The position numbers and the translations under genes were made by a program. Below, piece by piece: positions 24,772 to 34,811 of a stretch of DNA of 64,000 nucleotides. The notes beneath the pieces are model-generated. The model worked only from the letters and a program-made list of their open reading frames with translations. It did no database searches and was not told the origin of the DNA. Numbering within the stretch: the first letter of the stretch is position 1; each line of letters starts with the position of its first letter. This DNA is from Silene latifolia (lineage: Eukaryota > Streptophyta > Magnoliopsida > Caryophyllales > Caryophyllaceae): the NCBI RefSeq assembly GCF_048544455.1, contig NC_133530.1, positions 19,273,748 through 19,337,747 of the forward strand, given 5' to 3'.

Positions 24772-25059
24772 TCAGTCATTCTTATAACTTTCACTGAAAA
24801 CCTCCGGTTGTCCAGCAACATAATCCAACAACCCTTCAGCAGCTTTCTCACCAGGAGCATCGGTCGCCTGTGGCGTAACCCGACTAAACACAACACCAAC
24901 AGCCAAAAATAGAGCCGTTGAAGCCAAAAGCGGCCAGAAAAACCCCAACAAATCAATAAACCTCGGCGCCATCGTCGCAACGATATAAATTAATATTATT
25001 ACTATTATTCCAATTAAAGCATGGAATTTAAACTTCAATAACTTTTCTTGGATCTCCAT
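24772..25059 (-). CDS. Small two-TM membrane protein, function unknown
   Basis: The frame is single-exon and gives 95 residues. A short charged N-terminus (MEIQEKLLKFKF) is followed by two hydrophobic segments at about residues 13-32 (LIGIIVIILIYIVA) and 35-58 (LGFFWPLLASTALFLAVGVV), separated by PRF. A hydrophilic tail ends with GEKAAEGLLDYVAGQPEVF. The layout suggests a small integral membrane protein with both ends on one side. I do not recognise a named family; the GLLDYVAGQPE tail looks conserved rather than random. Support for a real gene is a TATA-like element and pyrimidine-rich leader upstream and an AAACCCTA telo-box just before the ATG. It stands alone between transposon-rich spacers. 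Function is not inferred. Confidence 0.7.
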   Translation of the reverse strand: MEIQEKLLKFKFHALIGIIVIILIYIVATMAPRFIDLLGFFWPLLASTALFLAVGVVFSRVTPQATDAPGEKAAEGLLDYVAGQPEVFSESYKND

Positions 25060-25260
25060 TTTTGTAGGGTTTTTATGGGTTTTTGATTGATTGAAGAAAG
25101 ATTCTGGGATTTGGGAGTATATAGTGGAGAGAGGGGGAATAATTAGGGATTGAATGAGAGGAAAGTAAGGGAGGAAAGAAAAGAGGGGAAAGGGGAAAGA
25201 TAATCTAGCTTTGCAGAGATTCTCTGAGAGATGTGTTGGGTTATGTAATTAAAAATTGTC
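25060..25260 (-). promoter_or_regulatory. Core promoter and leader of the small membrane protein gene
   Basis: Read on the minus strand, a long C/T-rich tract (TTTCCCCTTTCCCC...) is followed by ACTATATACT about 60 bp before the ATG. AAACCCTA (telo-box) then lies about 6 bp before the ATG. Pyrimidine patches and telo-boxes are common in promoters of housekeeping plant genes. Confidence 0.55.
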
Positions 25261-25429
25261 AATGTTTTTTGGTGTTATTGGGTTAATTTTAGTTTAACTT
25301 TTCACCTGCCAAACGGTCTCTATCTACTCTAATCTGTACGGAGTAATAAACAGGCCCGGCCGTAAACATTATTCCGTTGTAAAAACTTTGATAAGTCTCT
25401 CTCCTGGTATCGAGAAGGCAAAATGAATT

Positions 25430-25610
25430 GAAAAATTCTTGGGTACACCCGGTGTACAAGATTATTGTACACCCTAGCCAATGATAAACCTTTAATCATA
25501 TTCCACTTAGATTTTGCTTTGTTATTTAAGGAAAATGTGGGTAATTCTAATATTCTTATTGGCTAGGGTGTACGGTGACGTGGTACACCGGGTGTACCTA
25601 AGAATTTTTC
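25430..25610. mobile_element. Mutator-type MITE (181 bp), TSD AAATGAATT
   Basis: Near-perfect ~28-bp terminal inverted repeats begin GAAAAATTCTT and include GTACACCCGGTGTAC, which is itself partly palindromic. The 9-bp direct repeat AAATGAATT flanks both ends (25421-25429 and 25611-25619). A 9-bp TSD with long inverted repeats is the MULE signature. There is no coding sequence. Confidence 0.88.
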
Positions 25611-25619
25611 AAATGAATT

Positions 25620-26512
25620 TTGTAGGGAATAACAAGATGAAGTTATTATTTGATCTATCTTAAACTTTACGACCGAAGTTAAAACCTTAGTTGATGTTAG
25701 TCAAACCGTCTTAAATTAAAACGTCTCATAACCTCGTTTCATTTCTACCACTAATTTATTTGGTTGTATCTAGGGGTGTTCACTGGTCCAGAATCAGACC
25801 ATTTTGACCCGCAGACTGGACGACCACCTACCCCAAAACCGAAGACTAGACCAGACCAGAACCCTTTAGGTCCAGTTTTGAACTGGTTTGGACCGGTAGG
25901 TCTAGTTTATGAACAACCTAATTGTGTCAGCCTCGTTGGTTAAGATGGTCTTAAGCAAGATTAATGAGAAATCTTTTAGTTTGAGATAAACTATCAAGGT
26001 TCATAGATCTCCTTGATTAAAATTGACGATATAAGCGTCTTCTGTGGCACCGTCATATGATATAACAGAAAAAATAATAATTTTAGGTTAAAAATGGTCA
26101 CGTTTTCCATTGTCGCACCAGAAAATAGTTGCCGAAGAGATTATACGGGCCTGACCACTTGATAATAGGTTTTAAGTTCAAATCCTCAACCACGCGATAT
26201 AGTAGGATTTATGTGGCTCATTTGACTAAAAAAATGAAATTATGTAGTGTATTGCAGAGTACTCCGATTTATGCAATTAGTTTTATGTGATATTATTATC
26301 AAACTAGTTTGAATGCCCATGCGTTGCAACGGGATAATTAACTTATTTATAATGCAAAAAAAAAAAAAAAACGTTATAAGGGTTTATTGTTCATATTTTA
26401 TGTCTAATGATTTGCTTACATATTATTAAAATATTCTTTCAAAAAAAATAAAAGATTAATATATACGTGAGTTAACTCTTATTTATAATCACCCCACCTT
26501 ATATTAATCTTT
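25620..26512. other. Intergenic AT-rich DNA with repeat fragments
   Basis: At 25775-25910 there is a GGTCCAG/GACCGG-rich stretch of a kind dispersed in plant genomes. At 26304-26380, GTTTGAATGCCCATGCGTTG and CAACGGG are followed by an A-run. That segment matches, inverted, the sequence near 27630-27695. No gene is seen. Confidence 0.5.
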
Positions 26513-27988
26513 CTATGTGGACAATTATACTATTTATAAGTAATATTCACCAAACTTAGATTATTTTTCTGATGTGGGACATTCTACTATTTATACGTAC
26601 TATATATTCATCAAACCTGCATTGTTTTTCAGTGTGGGACAAATAACATACTCATAATTACACCATCTTTTTTGCATTTAGTTCGACATCCAACCAGATC
26701 CCGAATACCAAATACAGACTTTTGCTACTCATTATATCGAATAGTTATATTTAAATTTAATACTATGATCAAGTACTCTTCATTAATAATGTTCCGACAT
26801 TAACTTAGTTTGAATGCCCGTGAGTTGCAAAAACAACTTGGTTACTACACGAATTTCACTAAGAAGCTAAAATCGAAGAAGTTAGATTTTTGACAATATT
26901 TTATATTTGTCAAAAAATAGGATTTTTTTTTTCTCGAAGAGTAATTGTATGTTTATAAAATATACAATTTTAACAATTTTATATGTTTATTATATGACAT
27001 TTCGCGTTATAAATATTTCTAAATTATTAGATCTACTTCTATTAGGATTATTTTCTCATATTATTAGATCTACTTCGATTAGGATATTTTCTCATAAATT
27101 ATTAGATCTACCTTTATTAGAATTATTTTCTCATATTATTATATCTACTTCGATTAGGATATTTTCTCATAAATTATTAAGAAAAAAAAGCTAGATCTAC
27201 ACTTATTAGGATAATGATAATAATTTTATATAAAATTTATTTTATATATAGGAATTCTAACAAAGTTGGACTCTCTAATATCGCTCGAAAAGTTTCTGCT
27301 TTATATATATATATATTGATTGTCAGAGAGAGCTCTTAAAAGAGTTTGTATTACTGTCTCTAGAATAATGATCTCTAACCTAAGTTAATCTTTGGAAAAA
27401 AATTTAGTTATTCTATATAATATATACTCTGTATTTCTTATTTTATATTTAAGTGGTAATCTAGGAAAGAAAAAGGTGAACACATGGGTACCATTTGTTG
27501 AAACTTAAAATTAGGGGTACCATGTGTAATCTATCAAAGTTCAAGGTTACCATGAGAAATTTCCAATATTATAATGATATAGTAGTTAATTAAATTTTCA
27601 TTTAAAAGAGAGAGAAATCTGTACCAATAACGTTTTTTTTTGCATTATAAATAACTTAATTACCCTGTTGCAACGCACAGACACTCAAACTAAGTTAATG
27701 TCGAACATTATTAATGGAGAGTACTTGATCATAATATTAAATTTAAATATAAATATTAGATATAATGAGTAGCAATTGTCCGTATTCGGTATTCGGGATC
27801 TGGTTGGATGTCGAACTAAGTGCAAAAAAAATGGTGTAATTCTGAGTATGATATTTGTCCCACATTGAAAAACAATGCAGGTTTGATGAATATAATACTA
27901 CGTATAAATAGTAAAATTGTCCCACATCATAAAAATAATCCAAGTTTGGTGAATATATTACTTATAAATAGTAGAATTGCACCACACC
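26513..27988. repeat. Imperfect inverted repeat, ~320-bp arms, ~836-bp spacer
   Basis: The left arm (26513-26830) and right arm (27667-27988) match in opposite orientation. Shared blocks include TTCGACATCCAACCAGATCC and AGTACTTGATCATA-type text. Inner ends carry AACTTAGTTTGAATGCCCG on the left and its counterpart on the right. The right arm runs directly into the Retand-like LTR at 27999. No coding sequence was found. It could be a foldback element or two copies of one element in opposite orientation. Confidence 0.75.
27018..27182 (+). repeat. AT-rich tandem repeat of ~45-50 bp units
   Basis: Four units of ATTATTAGATCTACTTC-like sequence, each followed by GATTAGGATATTTTCTCAT, lie within the spacer of the inverted repeat. 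A TA microsatellite follows near 27300. Confidence 0.75.
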
Positions 27989-27998
27989 AAAATATTAG

Positions 27999-28570
27999 TG
28001 ATGGGGCATATTCTGCACCCGCTGACCGAGTCAACATATTGAGCAAGGTCAAAGCTAAAAGACAGCACGTCAACATATTAACAGCGTAGCAGAAGGCAAA
28101 GCTCGTCGGCTGTCACTGGGTCTCGGTCTCGGAACTAGCGGCCGAGAGGCATATCCGCGTACTCACATCCAGTCCCCTCGGCATGGAGTCAACCAGGCCT
28201 GCCGGCCTGTCATGGGTCCCTCGGCCGAGGGTAAGACAGTCTTTCCACCTGCTAGCCACTTGGCCACTACGTGACAAAAGGTGAAAGTCTATAAATACTT
28301 CACTTCTCTCATTGAGAAAAGGATCCCAAAACTAACTGGAAAATCTGGTATAAACTCCCTTATCTCTCTACAATATACTTTGCCAAGTTAACACACAACT
28401 TATCTCTCTAAGTTTACTGACTTGAGCGTCGGAGTGAGTACGCTCGGTACCAAGCCGAGCCCTCAATTTGTTCATCTTTACAGGAGAGAGCGAAAGGAAG
28501 AGACAAGCAAACGACGTCATTCAACAAGCTCAAGTGGTCATAATCCTGCTCCGGAATTACACCCGGAACA
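27999..28570 (+). repeat. 5' LTR of the first Retand-like element (572 bp)
   Basis: It begins TGATGGGGCATATTC and ends ACCCGGAACA, the same ends as the LTR pair at 45890 and 56043. TATAAATA lies at 28290-28297, and the GAGCGTCGGAGTGAGTACGC block is shared by all copies. Confidence 0.9.
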
Positions 28571-28572
28571 AT

Positions 28573-28588
28573 TGGTGCCGTCTGTGGG
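28573..28588 (+). promoter_or_regulatory. Primer-binding site
   Basis: TGGTGCCGTCTGTGGG follows the LTR end by two bases. TGGCGCCGTCTGTGGG-type sites are typical of Tat/Retand-like elements; the exact tRNA was not checked. Confidence 0.7.
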
Positions 28589-28655
28589 AATAGATACTAA
28601 AAGCTAGTCACCTCCCTTACAAAAAAAAAACAAAACCATTCAAAGAGCTAAGAAG

Positions 28656-29750
28656 ATGTCAAAGCAACAAGAAACTATGAGTGAAGGAACTGCATTCTTC
28701 CAGGATGACACGTTCCCCAATTCTGAGATCGGGCAGTCCCCCACCGGCCGAGTCACTGAACCGGCGTACGGGATGCCAAAGGAGCCAGAAACACCGCTGC
28801 CTACCGGCCAAGTCACTGTCATGAGACATGTGGTCGATGCGGCCAAATTGAAGCTATTCCTGGACCTGATGGGTAGTACGTCGATCACCCCTGTCACGAC
28901 GACGGTGACGGCATCGCACCCACAGGTGACCAGGGCCCATAAAGTGACCCCGAACAACTTGTCCGGAGCGATACAAGGAGCTGGCCATGCTAGGACACCG
29001 GTAGAGCCCGTGGTGCCAGTGGCAGACCTAAGTCCTTCCCCCACTCGCGGGAGGACAGCGTCGCCGCGGCAACAACGAGGCCACCCCGAAGGAATGAAAG
29101 AAGTCCGAGCTCACCAAAGTCGGACAACAAGAAGCCCTTCCCGCGAGGGAGAGAAGCGGACTAAGGTTGCGAGGAGCCGATCGCCGCGTGTCATTCGACA
29201 CGTGGTCGACGACCCCTCGGTGCCTATGTCCTCGAAGTCCCTGTGCCGACTAAAGCGAAGTCGCCGCCCCTATCATACAAAGGGGATAGCGACCCAACCG
29301 ACCATGCCGAGGCTTTCGAGTCGTACATGTCGGTATGGGAGCGACTGATAAGGTGTGGTGCCGAGTCTTCCCAACGACCTGCATGGGATGGCTCGAGTTG
29401 GTACAAGGGGCTACCTAATGGCTCGGTATCTTGTTATGCCGGCCGAGAGACAATTTCATAGCCCGGTATGCTTGCAACAAGAGAAGGGCCGTGGAAACAT
29501 CGGATCTCCTAACTATCCGACAGGGAGAGGACGAGTCCCTCCGGAGCTACGTAAAGAGGTTCGACGCTAAGGTTCGCGGATCCGTGAATTGAACACGGGC
29601 GGCGGCCTTCGCGCGATGAAAGGCCTCCGAAAGGCGAGTTCAAAAACGAGCGATCAAGTGTGAAGACAACCTAGACTCCGCCGAGAAAGATGGCCGACCG
29701 AGCCGTAAAGGTGGAGGACTATCACAAGAGACCGGGTAGGCCACGGTGAA
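28656..29750 (+). pseudogene. Retand-like gag (frameshifted)
   Basis: The ATG at 28656 opens a 230-codon frame. Its N-terminal half is low in structure and rich in Ser/Thr/Pro/Arg (SPSPTRGR, RSPSREGEKR), then reaches RSPRVIRHVV. The conserved gag core (DPTDHAEAFESYMSVWE) appears in another frame near 29290-29340, so the reading frame has slipped. Gag forms the virus-like particle that packages the RNA. Zinc-knuckle motifs were not recognised. Confidence 0.7.
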
Positions 29751-31290
29751 GTGGGCACCCGAGAGAGGAAGAGCGCCAGGGACAACACAGATGAAGGTCG
29801 CCGTGACGTGAATAGGTCACGGCCTGAGAGACCTAATAGGAAACAGAACTCGGCGGGCGTCGGGGGGAGTTCAGGACCATACTACCAGAAGCGGTATAGT
29901 AGTCTCACCCCCCTGGTCGCCTCTCCAGCCGAGGTCTTCACCCTAAGCAAGAGCGATGGACAAAAGTGGGCAAGGCCCCCCAAGGCGAGGGGGACGGTGA
30001 CGCGAGCCGATTTTGCGAGTACCACGGCCACAACGGCCACCTGGCGACAGCGCCGAGCATCCGAGGAACGCCATCGAAGAGCGATCCGAAAGGGGAGCCT
30101 CGGCAAGTATGTAGCCGGAGGCCCGGGAGCAAGCGCCGATGGGGCGACAAAATCCGTTTTCCAACGGATCAGAGTGATCCAGGTTGTCATCGGGGGCAAC
30201 GAGAACGGTGGGTCAGCTAATGGGCACAAACGGCATCTAAATGAGTTGTACCAAGCCATCAATTTTGTGCCCAAAACAGCGATCCCCGCTTCCACCATCC
30301 CCGATATAACCATTGGAAAGAAGGACTATGAGGGAGTCGTCGCCCCGCACAGCGACCCGCTTGTAGTCCATCTGGATATAGCCAACCACTTGGTCAAAAG
30401 GTGCCTGATTGACACAGGCGCCTACACGAACATCATGTTCAGGGAGTGCTTTCTTAATCTCGGCCTGAAGATTGAAGACACGAGTCCTGCGCCAACCCGC
30501 TATCTGACTTCTGCGGGGCCGGCACTGGTACCCCTGGGGTCAATCAAAGCTGCCGGTGATGTTCGGCCAAGCGGACGCGGCTAAAAATGTTCTATACGAG
30601 TTCGTGGTTATTGATGGTTCGTCCGCCTACAATGTTCTCATAGGCCGGGTCACTTTGAGCGAGGCCGATCTTTGTGATGTCCATCGGGCCACGACATTGA
30701 TGTACGTCTCGAGGGGGGAAGCACAAAAGCTCGTCTCAAAGGACGAGAGAGATGAAGTAGTCAACATCCAAGTGTCGGCCAGAGGGTGCAACATGCAATC
30801 CCTCAAAGTGGCGAAGAAGTCGGAGAAAGGGAAGAGTCCATCCTTGCAGCAGGAGGGTGATCCGATGAACACTAACGTCGGCATGGTCGAAAGAGCCGAG
30901 ACCGAGGAAGTGGAAATTGACCCGGGCGCACCGAATCGCGTCGGTGTCGGCACTGGAGCCAAAATTCGAGCCGATCTCCTAGACCTGCGAGGAAGAACAA
31001 AGATGTCTTCGCATCGAGCCGCCGAGATGCCGGGCGTGAGCGGGGGTGATCATTCACAAGCCGAACGTACTCTCCACCGCTCGCCTGTCAAGCGAGAAAA
31101 TGAGGAACTCCTCGAGAAGGATGAGGCCATCAAAGTCGAAGTAGACAAATTATTAGCGGCGGGCTTTATCATGCCTTGTACTTACCCTGAGTGGCTAGCA
31201 AATGTTGTAATGGTGAGGAAGTCGTCAGGGGCGTGGAGGATGTGTGTTGATTTTACCAATCTTAATAAAGCGTGCCCTAAAGATTGCTAA
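29751..31290 (+). pseudogene. Retand-like protease and N-terminal RT (broken)
   Basis: The aspartic protease active site reads LIDTGAYTNIMF near 30405-30440, followed by the IGRVTLSEAD region. The frame shifts near 30560-30584 into the RT N-terminus (KLLAAGFIMPCTYPEWLANV, SSGAWRMCVDFTNLNKACPK). RT is cut at about 31288, where 55 bp found in the other copy (49171-49225, encoding PLPRIDSLIDATAGYTM) are missing and a stop follows. Protease matures the polyprotein and RT copies the RNA. Both are inactive here. Confidence 0.8.
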
Positions 31291-31862
31291 GCCTGCTAGA
31301 CGCCTTCTCAGGGTATCATCAGGTATTCATGGCCGAAGAAGACATGCCTAAGTGCGCATTCATCACCGATAACGGCACATACATGTATAAAATGATGCTG
31401 TTCGGTTTGAAGAACGCTGGCGCAACTTACACTAGGTTGGTGGACAAAGTGTTTCAAGATAAAAAAGGGCGAAACATCGAGGCTTACGTCGACGATGCTA
31501 TTGTAAAAAGCAAGTCTGACAGCGAGCACTTGGCCGATTTGAGCGAAACATTTTGTTCACTAAGGAAATATAAGATGAAGCTTAACCCAATGAAATGCAA
31601 CTTCGGTGTCCGGGCCGGCAAGTTCCTCGGCGTGCTTGTCAGCGCCAGGGGAATTAATGCCAATCCAGAAAAAGTCCAAGCAATACTAGACCTACCGGAG
31701 CCGAGAAATCGAAATGAGGTTATGATGCTGACCGGAAGGATGGCGGCTCTCGCCCGTTTCATCTCTCGGTCGGCCGACAAGAGCACTCCGTTCTTTAAAG
31801 TGCTAAAAGGGAATAAAAACTTTAGCTGGGGGAGGAACAGAGCACGGCTTTCAAGCAACTGA
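31284..31862 (+). pseudogene. Retand-like RT core and first RNase H start
   Basis: This frame continues after the 55-bp deletion with LLDAFSGYHQVFMAEEDMPK, the catalytic YVDDAIVKSKSD and the thumb (GRMAALARFISRSADKSTPF). The downstream RNase H frame (FKQLKAHL.. in the intact copy) is broken at about 31830. The remaining RNase H portion to 32300 lies in mixed frames. Confidence 0.8.
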
Positions 31863-32304
31863 AAGCCCACCTTCTGACACTACCGACCCTGTCCAGGCCG
31901 ACGCTGGGGGAGACGCTATATCTATACTTAGCAATTACCTCGGCCACGGTCAGTGCCATAATCGTCAGGGAAGAAAATAAGCAACAATACCCAATCTACA
32001 TTATCAGCCATACACTGCTGGCCGCCGAAAAAAATTACCCACTGATCGAAAAAGCAGCCTTCGCTGTCGTCGTTGCCGCAAGGAAGATAAAAACCTACTT
32101 CGACGCACATCCCGTGACGGTCTTAACGGACCAGCCATTGGAGAAAGCATTGGAAAAATTCGAAAAATCCGGCAGACTTATCAAATGGGCGGTGGAGCTC
32201 TCCGGCTTTGGCATTGGTCAAGGCGAGGCCTTCGATAAAGGGGCAAGCGCGGACTTCTGGCCGAGTGCACATATCAAGAAGAATCACATCCCGGCGTATG
32301 GGAA

Positions 32305-32850
32305 GTGTATATCGACGGGTCCTCCACGGCGAACAGCTCAGGAGCCGGCATCCTTATCACCAGCCCTAACGGAGACGAGTTTGAGTACGCCTTGAAGTTT
32401 ACCTTCTCGGCATCAAATAACGAATCCGAATATGAGGCGGTGATAACTGGAGTCGAGTTAGCTAGAGCTGCCGGGGCGGAGCACATTGTGTTGAAAACAG
32501 ACTCACTCTTAGTGACTAATCAAATCAGAGGAAAGTATGAGACTCGAGACGATGGGATGGTAAGGTACCTGGAAAGGGTAAAAGCTGACACCTCAAAATT
32601 GAAATCTTTCCAAATACAGTGCATCCCCAGGTCTGAGAACAACCGAGCCGACGCTCTCTCAAAACTTGCCAGTTCAAGCATCAAGAATGTCAGTCGAACC
32701 GTGCTTTGGTGGATATCGAAATACTAAAAGCATCACCGAGACCGTTGGCATGGTGGGCGACATCGGCCGAGACGACGTGGATGACTCCGATAATGAAATA
32801 CAAGCCGACAAAAGAGTTCTGGGAGGACCGCAGTCTCTCTCGAGAAGATA
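32305..32850 (+). pseudogene. Second (archaeal-type) RNase H of the Retand-like element
   Basis: MYIDGSSTANSSGAGI, NNESEYEAVITGVELARAAG, KTDSLLVTNQIRGKYE and NNRADALSKLAS hold the Asp/Glu/Asp catalytic residues of type I RNase H. An extra RNase H between the RT-linked one and integrase is characteristic of the Tat lineage. The frame breaks at about 32727. Confidence 0.78.
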
Positions 32851-32989
32851 AGAAGGATCGCCGCAAGGTACTTAGTGTTCGAAGGAGAATTGTACAGAAG
32901 GTCCGTAATAAGACCACTCTTGAAATGTGTCGGCCCAGCCGACGCGGGGCTTATACTGACAGAGATTCACGAAGGCATCTGCGGACACC

Positions 32990-34002
32990 ACATGGGGGCG
33001 AGAACACTAGCCCACAAAGCTCTCCGAGCCGTCTACTTACGGCCTACCATGCCTTTGAAAGATTCCGGGCAAAAACCAAGAAGTGCAAGAATTATCGGAT
33101 GCATGCTCCGGTGATACATGCACCTTCCGAGAGACCTATGCAACCAGTACTTAGTCCCCTACCATTTGCACGAGTGGGGGATGGATTTATTAGGACCATT
33201 TCCGACGGCCTCCGGAGGAAGGAAGTACTGATTGTCGCCGTGGACTACTTCACCAAATGGGTCGAGGTCGCGGTACACCGCCAAGACCACGACGGTAGTT
33301 AGAAAGGTGATTTGGGAGAACATCATAACTCATTTTGGGTTACCCCAAGTCATTGTATTTGACCACGGCCGAGAGTTTTTGAGCGACATGGTGATGAATT
33401 GGTTGGAAGAGCTCGGTATCAAATTTGCATACTCCTCCGTCCGCCACCCTCGAGCAACGGGCGGCGGGGCGCTAATAAAACAATGCGAACAGGTTGAAAA
33501 AGAAGGTTGAAGATCTAAAGGGAAGATGGGTGATGAACTACCGGCGTCTGTGGTCACCGAACCACGGAAATAGAAGCAACAGTGCGATCCATTCCACCTA
33601 GTCTATGGGTATGAGGCCGTCCGCGAATTGAAGCGTGGTACCAGGCATTCGAACGCAAACTTTTGACCCGGTCGAAAATGAGGAAGGCCTTAGAGCCTCC
33701 TAGACACAGTCGAAGAAAGTCGAGACACGGCACGGCTCAACTTGGCAGTGTATCAAAATCGAATGAGAAGAGCATACAACCGTAGGGTCCACAAAAGGGA
33801 CTTAAGAGTAGGAGATCTAGTCCTAAGAAAGTCGGCCGCAACCAACAAAGGAAACATTCATGGTAAAATGACGGCCAACTGGGAAGGACCTTACAGGGTA
33901 GTTGAAGAAATGAGGTCGGGGACGTACCGGCTGACAGACATGGAGGGTGTGACTCTAATGAGCCACTGGAACACCGACAACGTTAGGAAGTATTTCGTAT
34001 AG
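32990..34002 (+). pseudogene. Retand-like integrase (frameshifted)
   Basis: Parts of the core are visible: VDYFTKWVE, FGLPQVIVFDHGREF, GIKFAYSSVRHP. The third catalytic region is damaged near 33460-33480, where the intact copy reads SNGQAEAANK. The C-terminal module is open again from 33742 (RMRRAYNRRVHKRDLRVGDL, NWEGPYRVVEEM) to the stop at 34000-34002. Confidence 0.8.
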
Positions 34003-34106
34003 CGGCGGAGGTGTCCGAGACCGTTGTGGGCACCCCAACGCGTGATTATATCTTATGAAGAGTGATCCAAGTTTTCCATCGAAATGTTTGTCCCCTCCGT
34101 AGTCGT

Positions 34107-34640
34107 ACCAAGGTAGACGCCACGGCCAAAGCCGGGCAGTCACTACTAGACGCCATGGCCAAAGCCGGGCAGTCACTACATCGGCAGTTGATACTCGCGA
34201 AAGCGACCAACATACTTAGTAGACGCCAGCCGGGCAGTCACTACAAATGCAGTTGATACTCGCGAAAGCGACCAACATGCTTAAGAACGTATAAGTACAG
34301 TTGAGAACGCAAATCTAATCGCCGGCCAATCCGGGAGTGGCAGAGGAAGCGATCAATATGTCTATAGATACGAACGCTGTCGAGCCGTAACCTCGATTGC
34401 CTCGGCCAAAGCCGGGAGTGACGGAGAAACGACCGATACGCTAACATGTTCACAACAGCAGTTGGGAAGCGCAAATCTGACCGCCTCGGCTAAGACCGGG
34501 AGTGGAAGAGGAAGCGACCGACATGCCAACATGTTTAAAAACGTTTAAGTACAGTTGAGATACGCAATATAACTGCCTCGGCCAAGCCGAAGGTAAAACG
34601 AAAAAGCGCTCAATATGTTTAAAAACGTAAGAAGACAACT
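34107..34640 (+). repeat. Diverged tandem repeats after pol (Retand-like hallmark)
   Basis: Units of roughly 90-110 bp contain GCCTCGGCCAAAGCCGGGAG, GAAGCGACC.., AACATGTTTAAAAACG and AGTTGAGATACGC text. At least five imperfect copies lie between the integrase stop and the antisense gene. Retand of Silene latifolia was named for an amplified tandem repeat in its 3' region (established knowledge). Confidence 0.75.
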
Positions 34641-34811
34641 GAATGAAGGATGAGATCAAAGCCTCGGCCAAGCCGAAGGAAAATAAACAAACTTTATTCA
34701 AAATGTTTACAAGTGAGGCAAAACAAAGTCGACGGCCGTCCCCATAGGGATAGCCTAAACACAACCTACCAAAGTTTAACAAAAAAGAAGAACAACAAAA
34801 GATTACAGACT

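Noticed and set aside
25923..26245. tRNA-derived SINE (AGCCTCGTTGGTTAAG as A box, GTTCAAATCC as B box)
   Set aside because: The box-like motifs are over 200 bp apart, far beyond normal spacing, and no poly-A tail or TSD was found.
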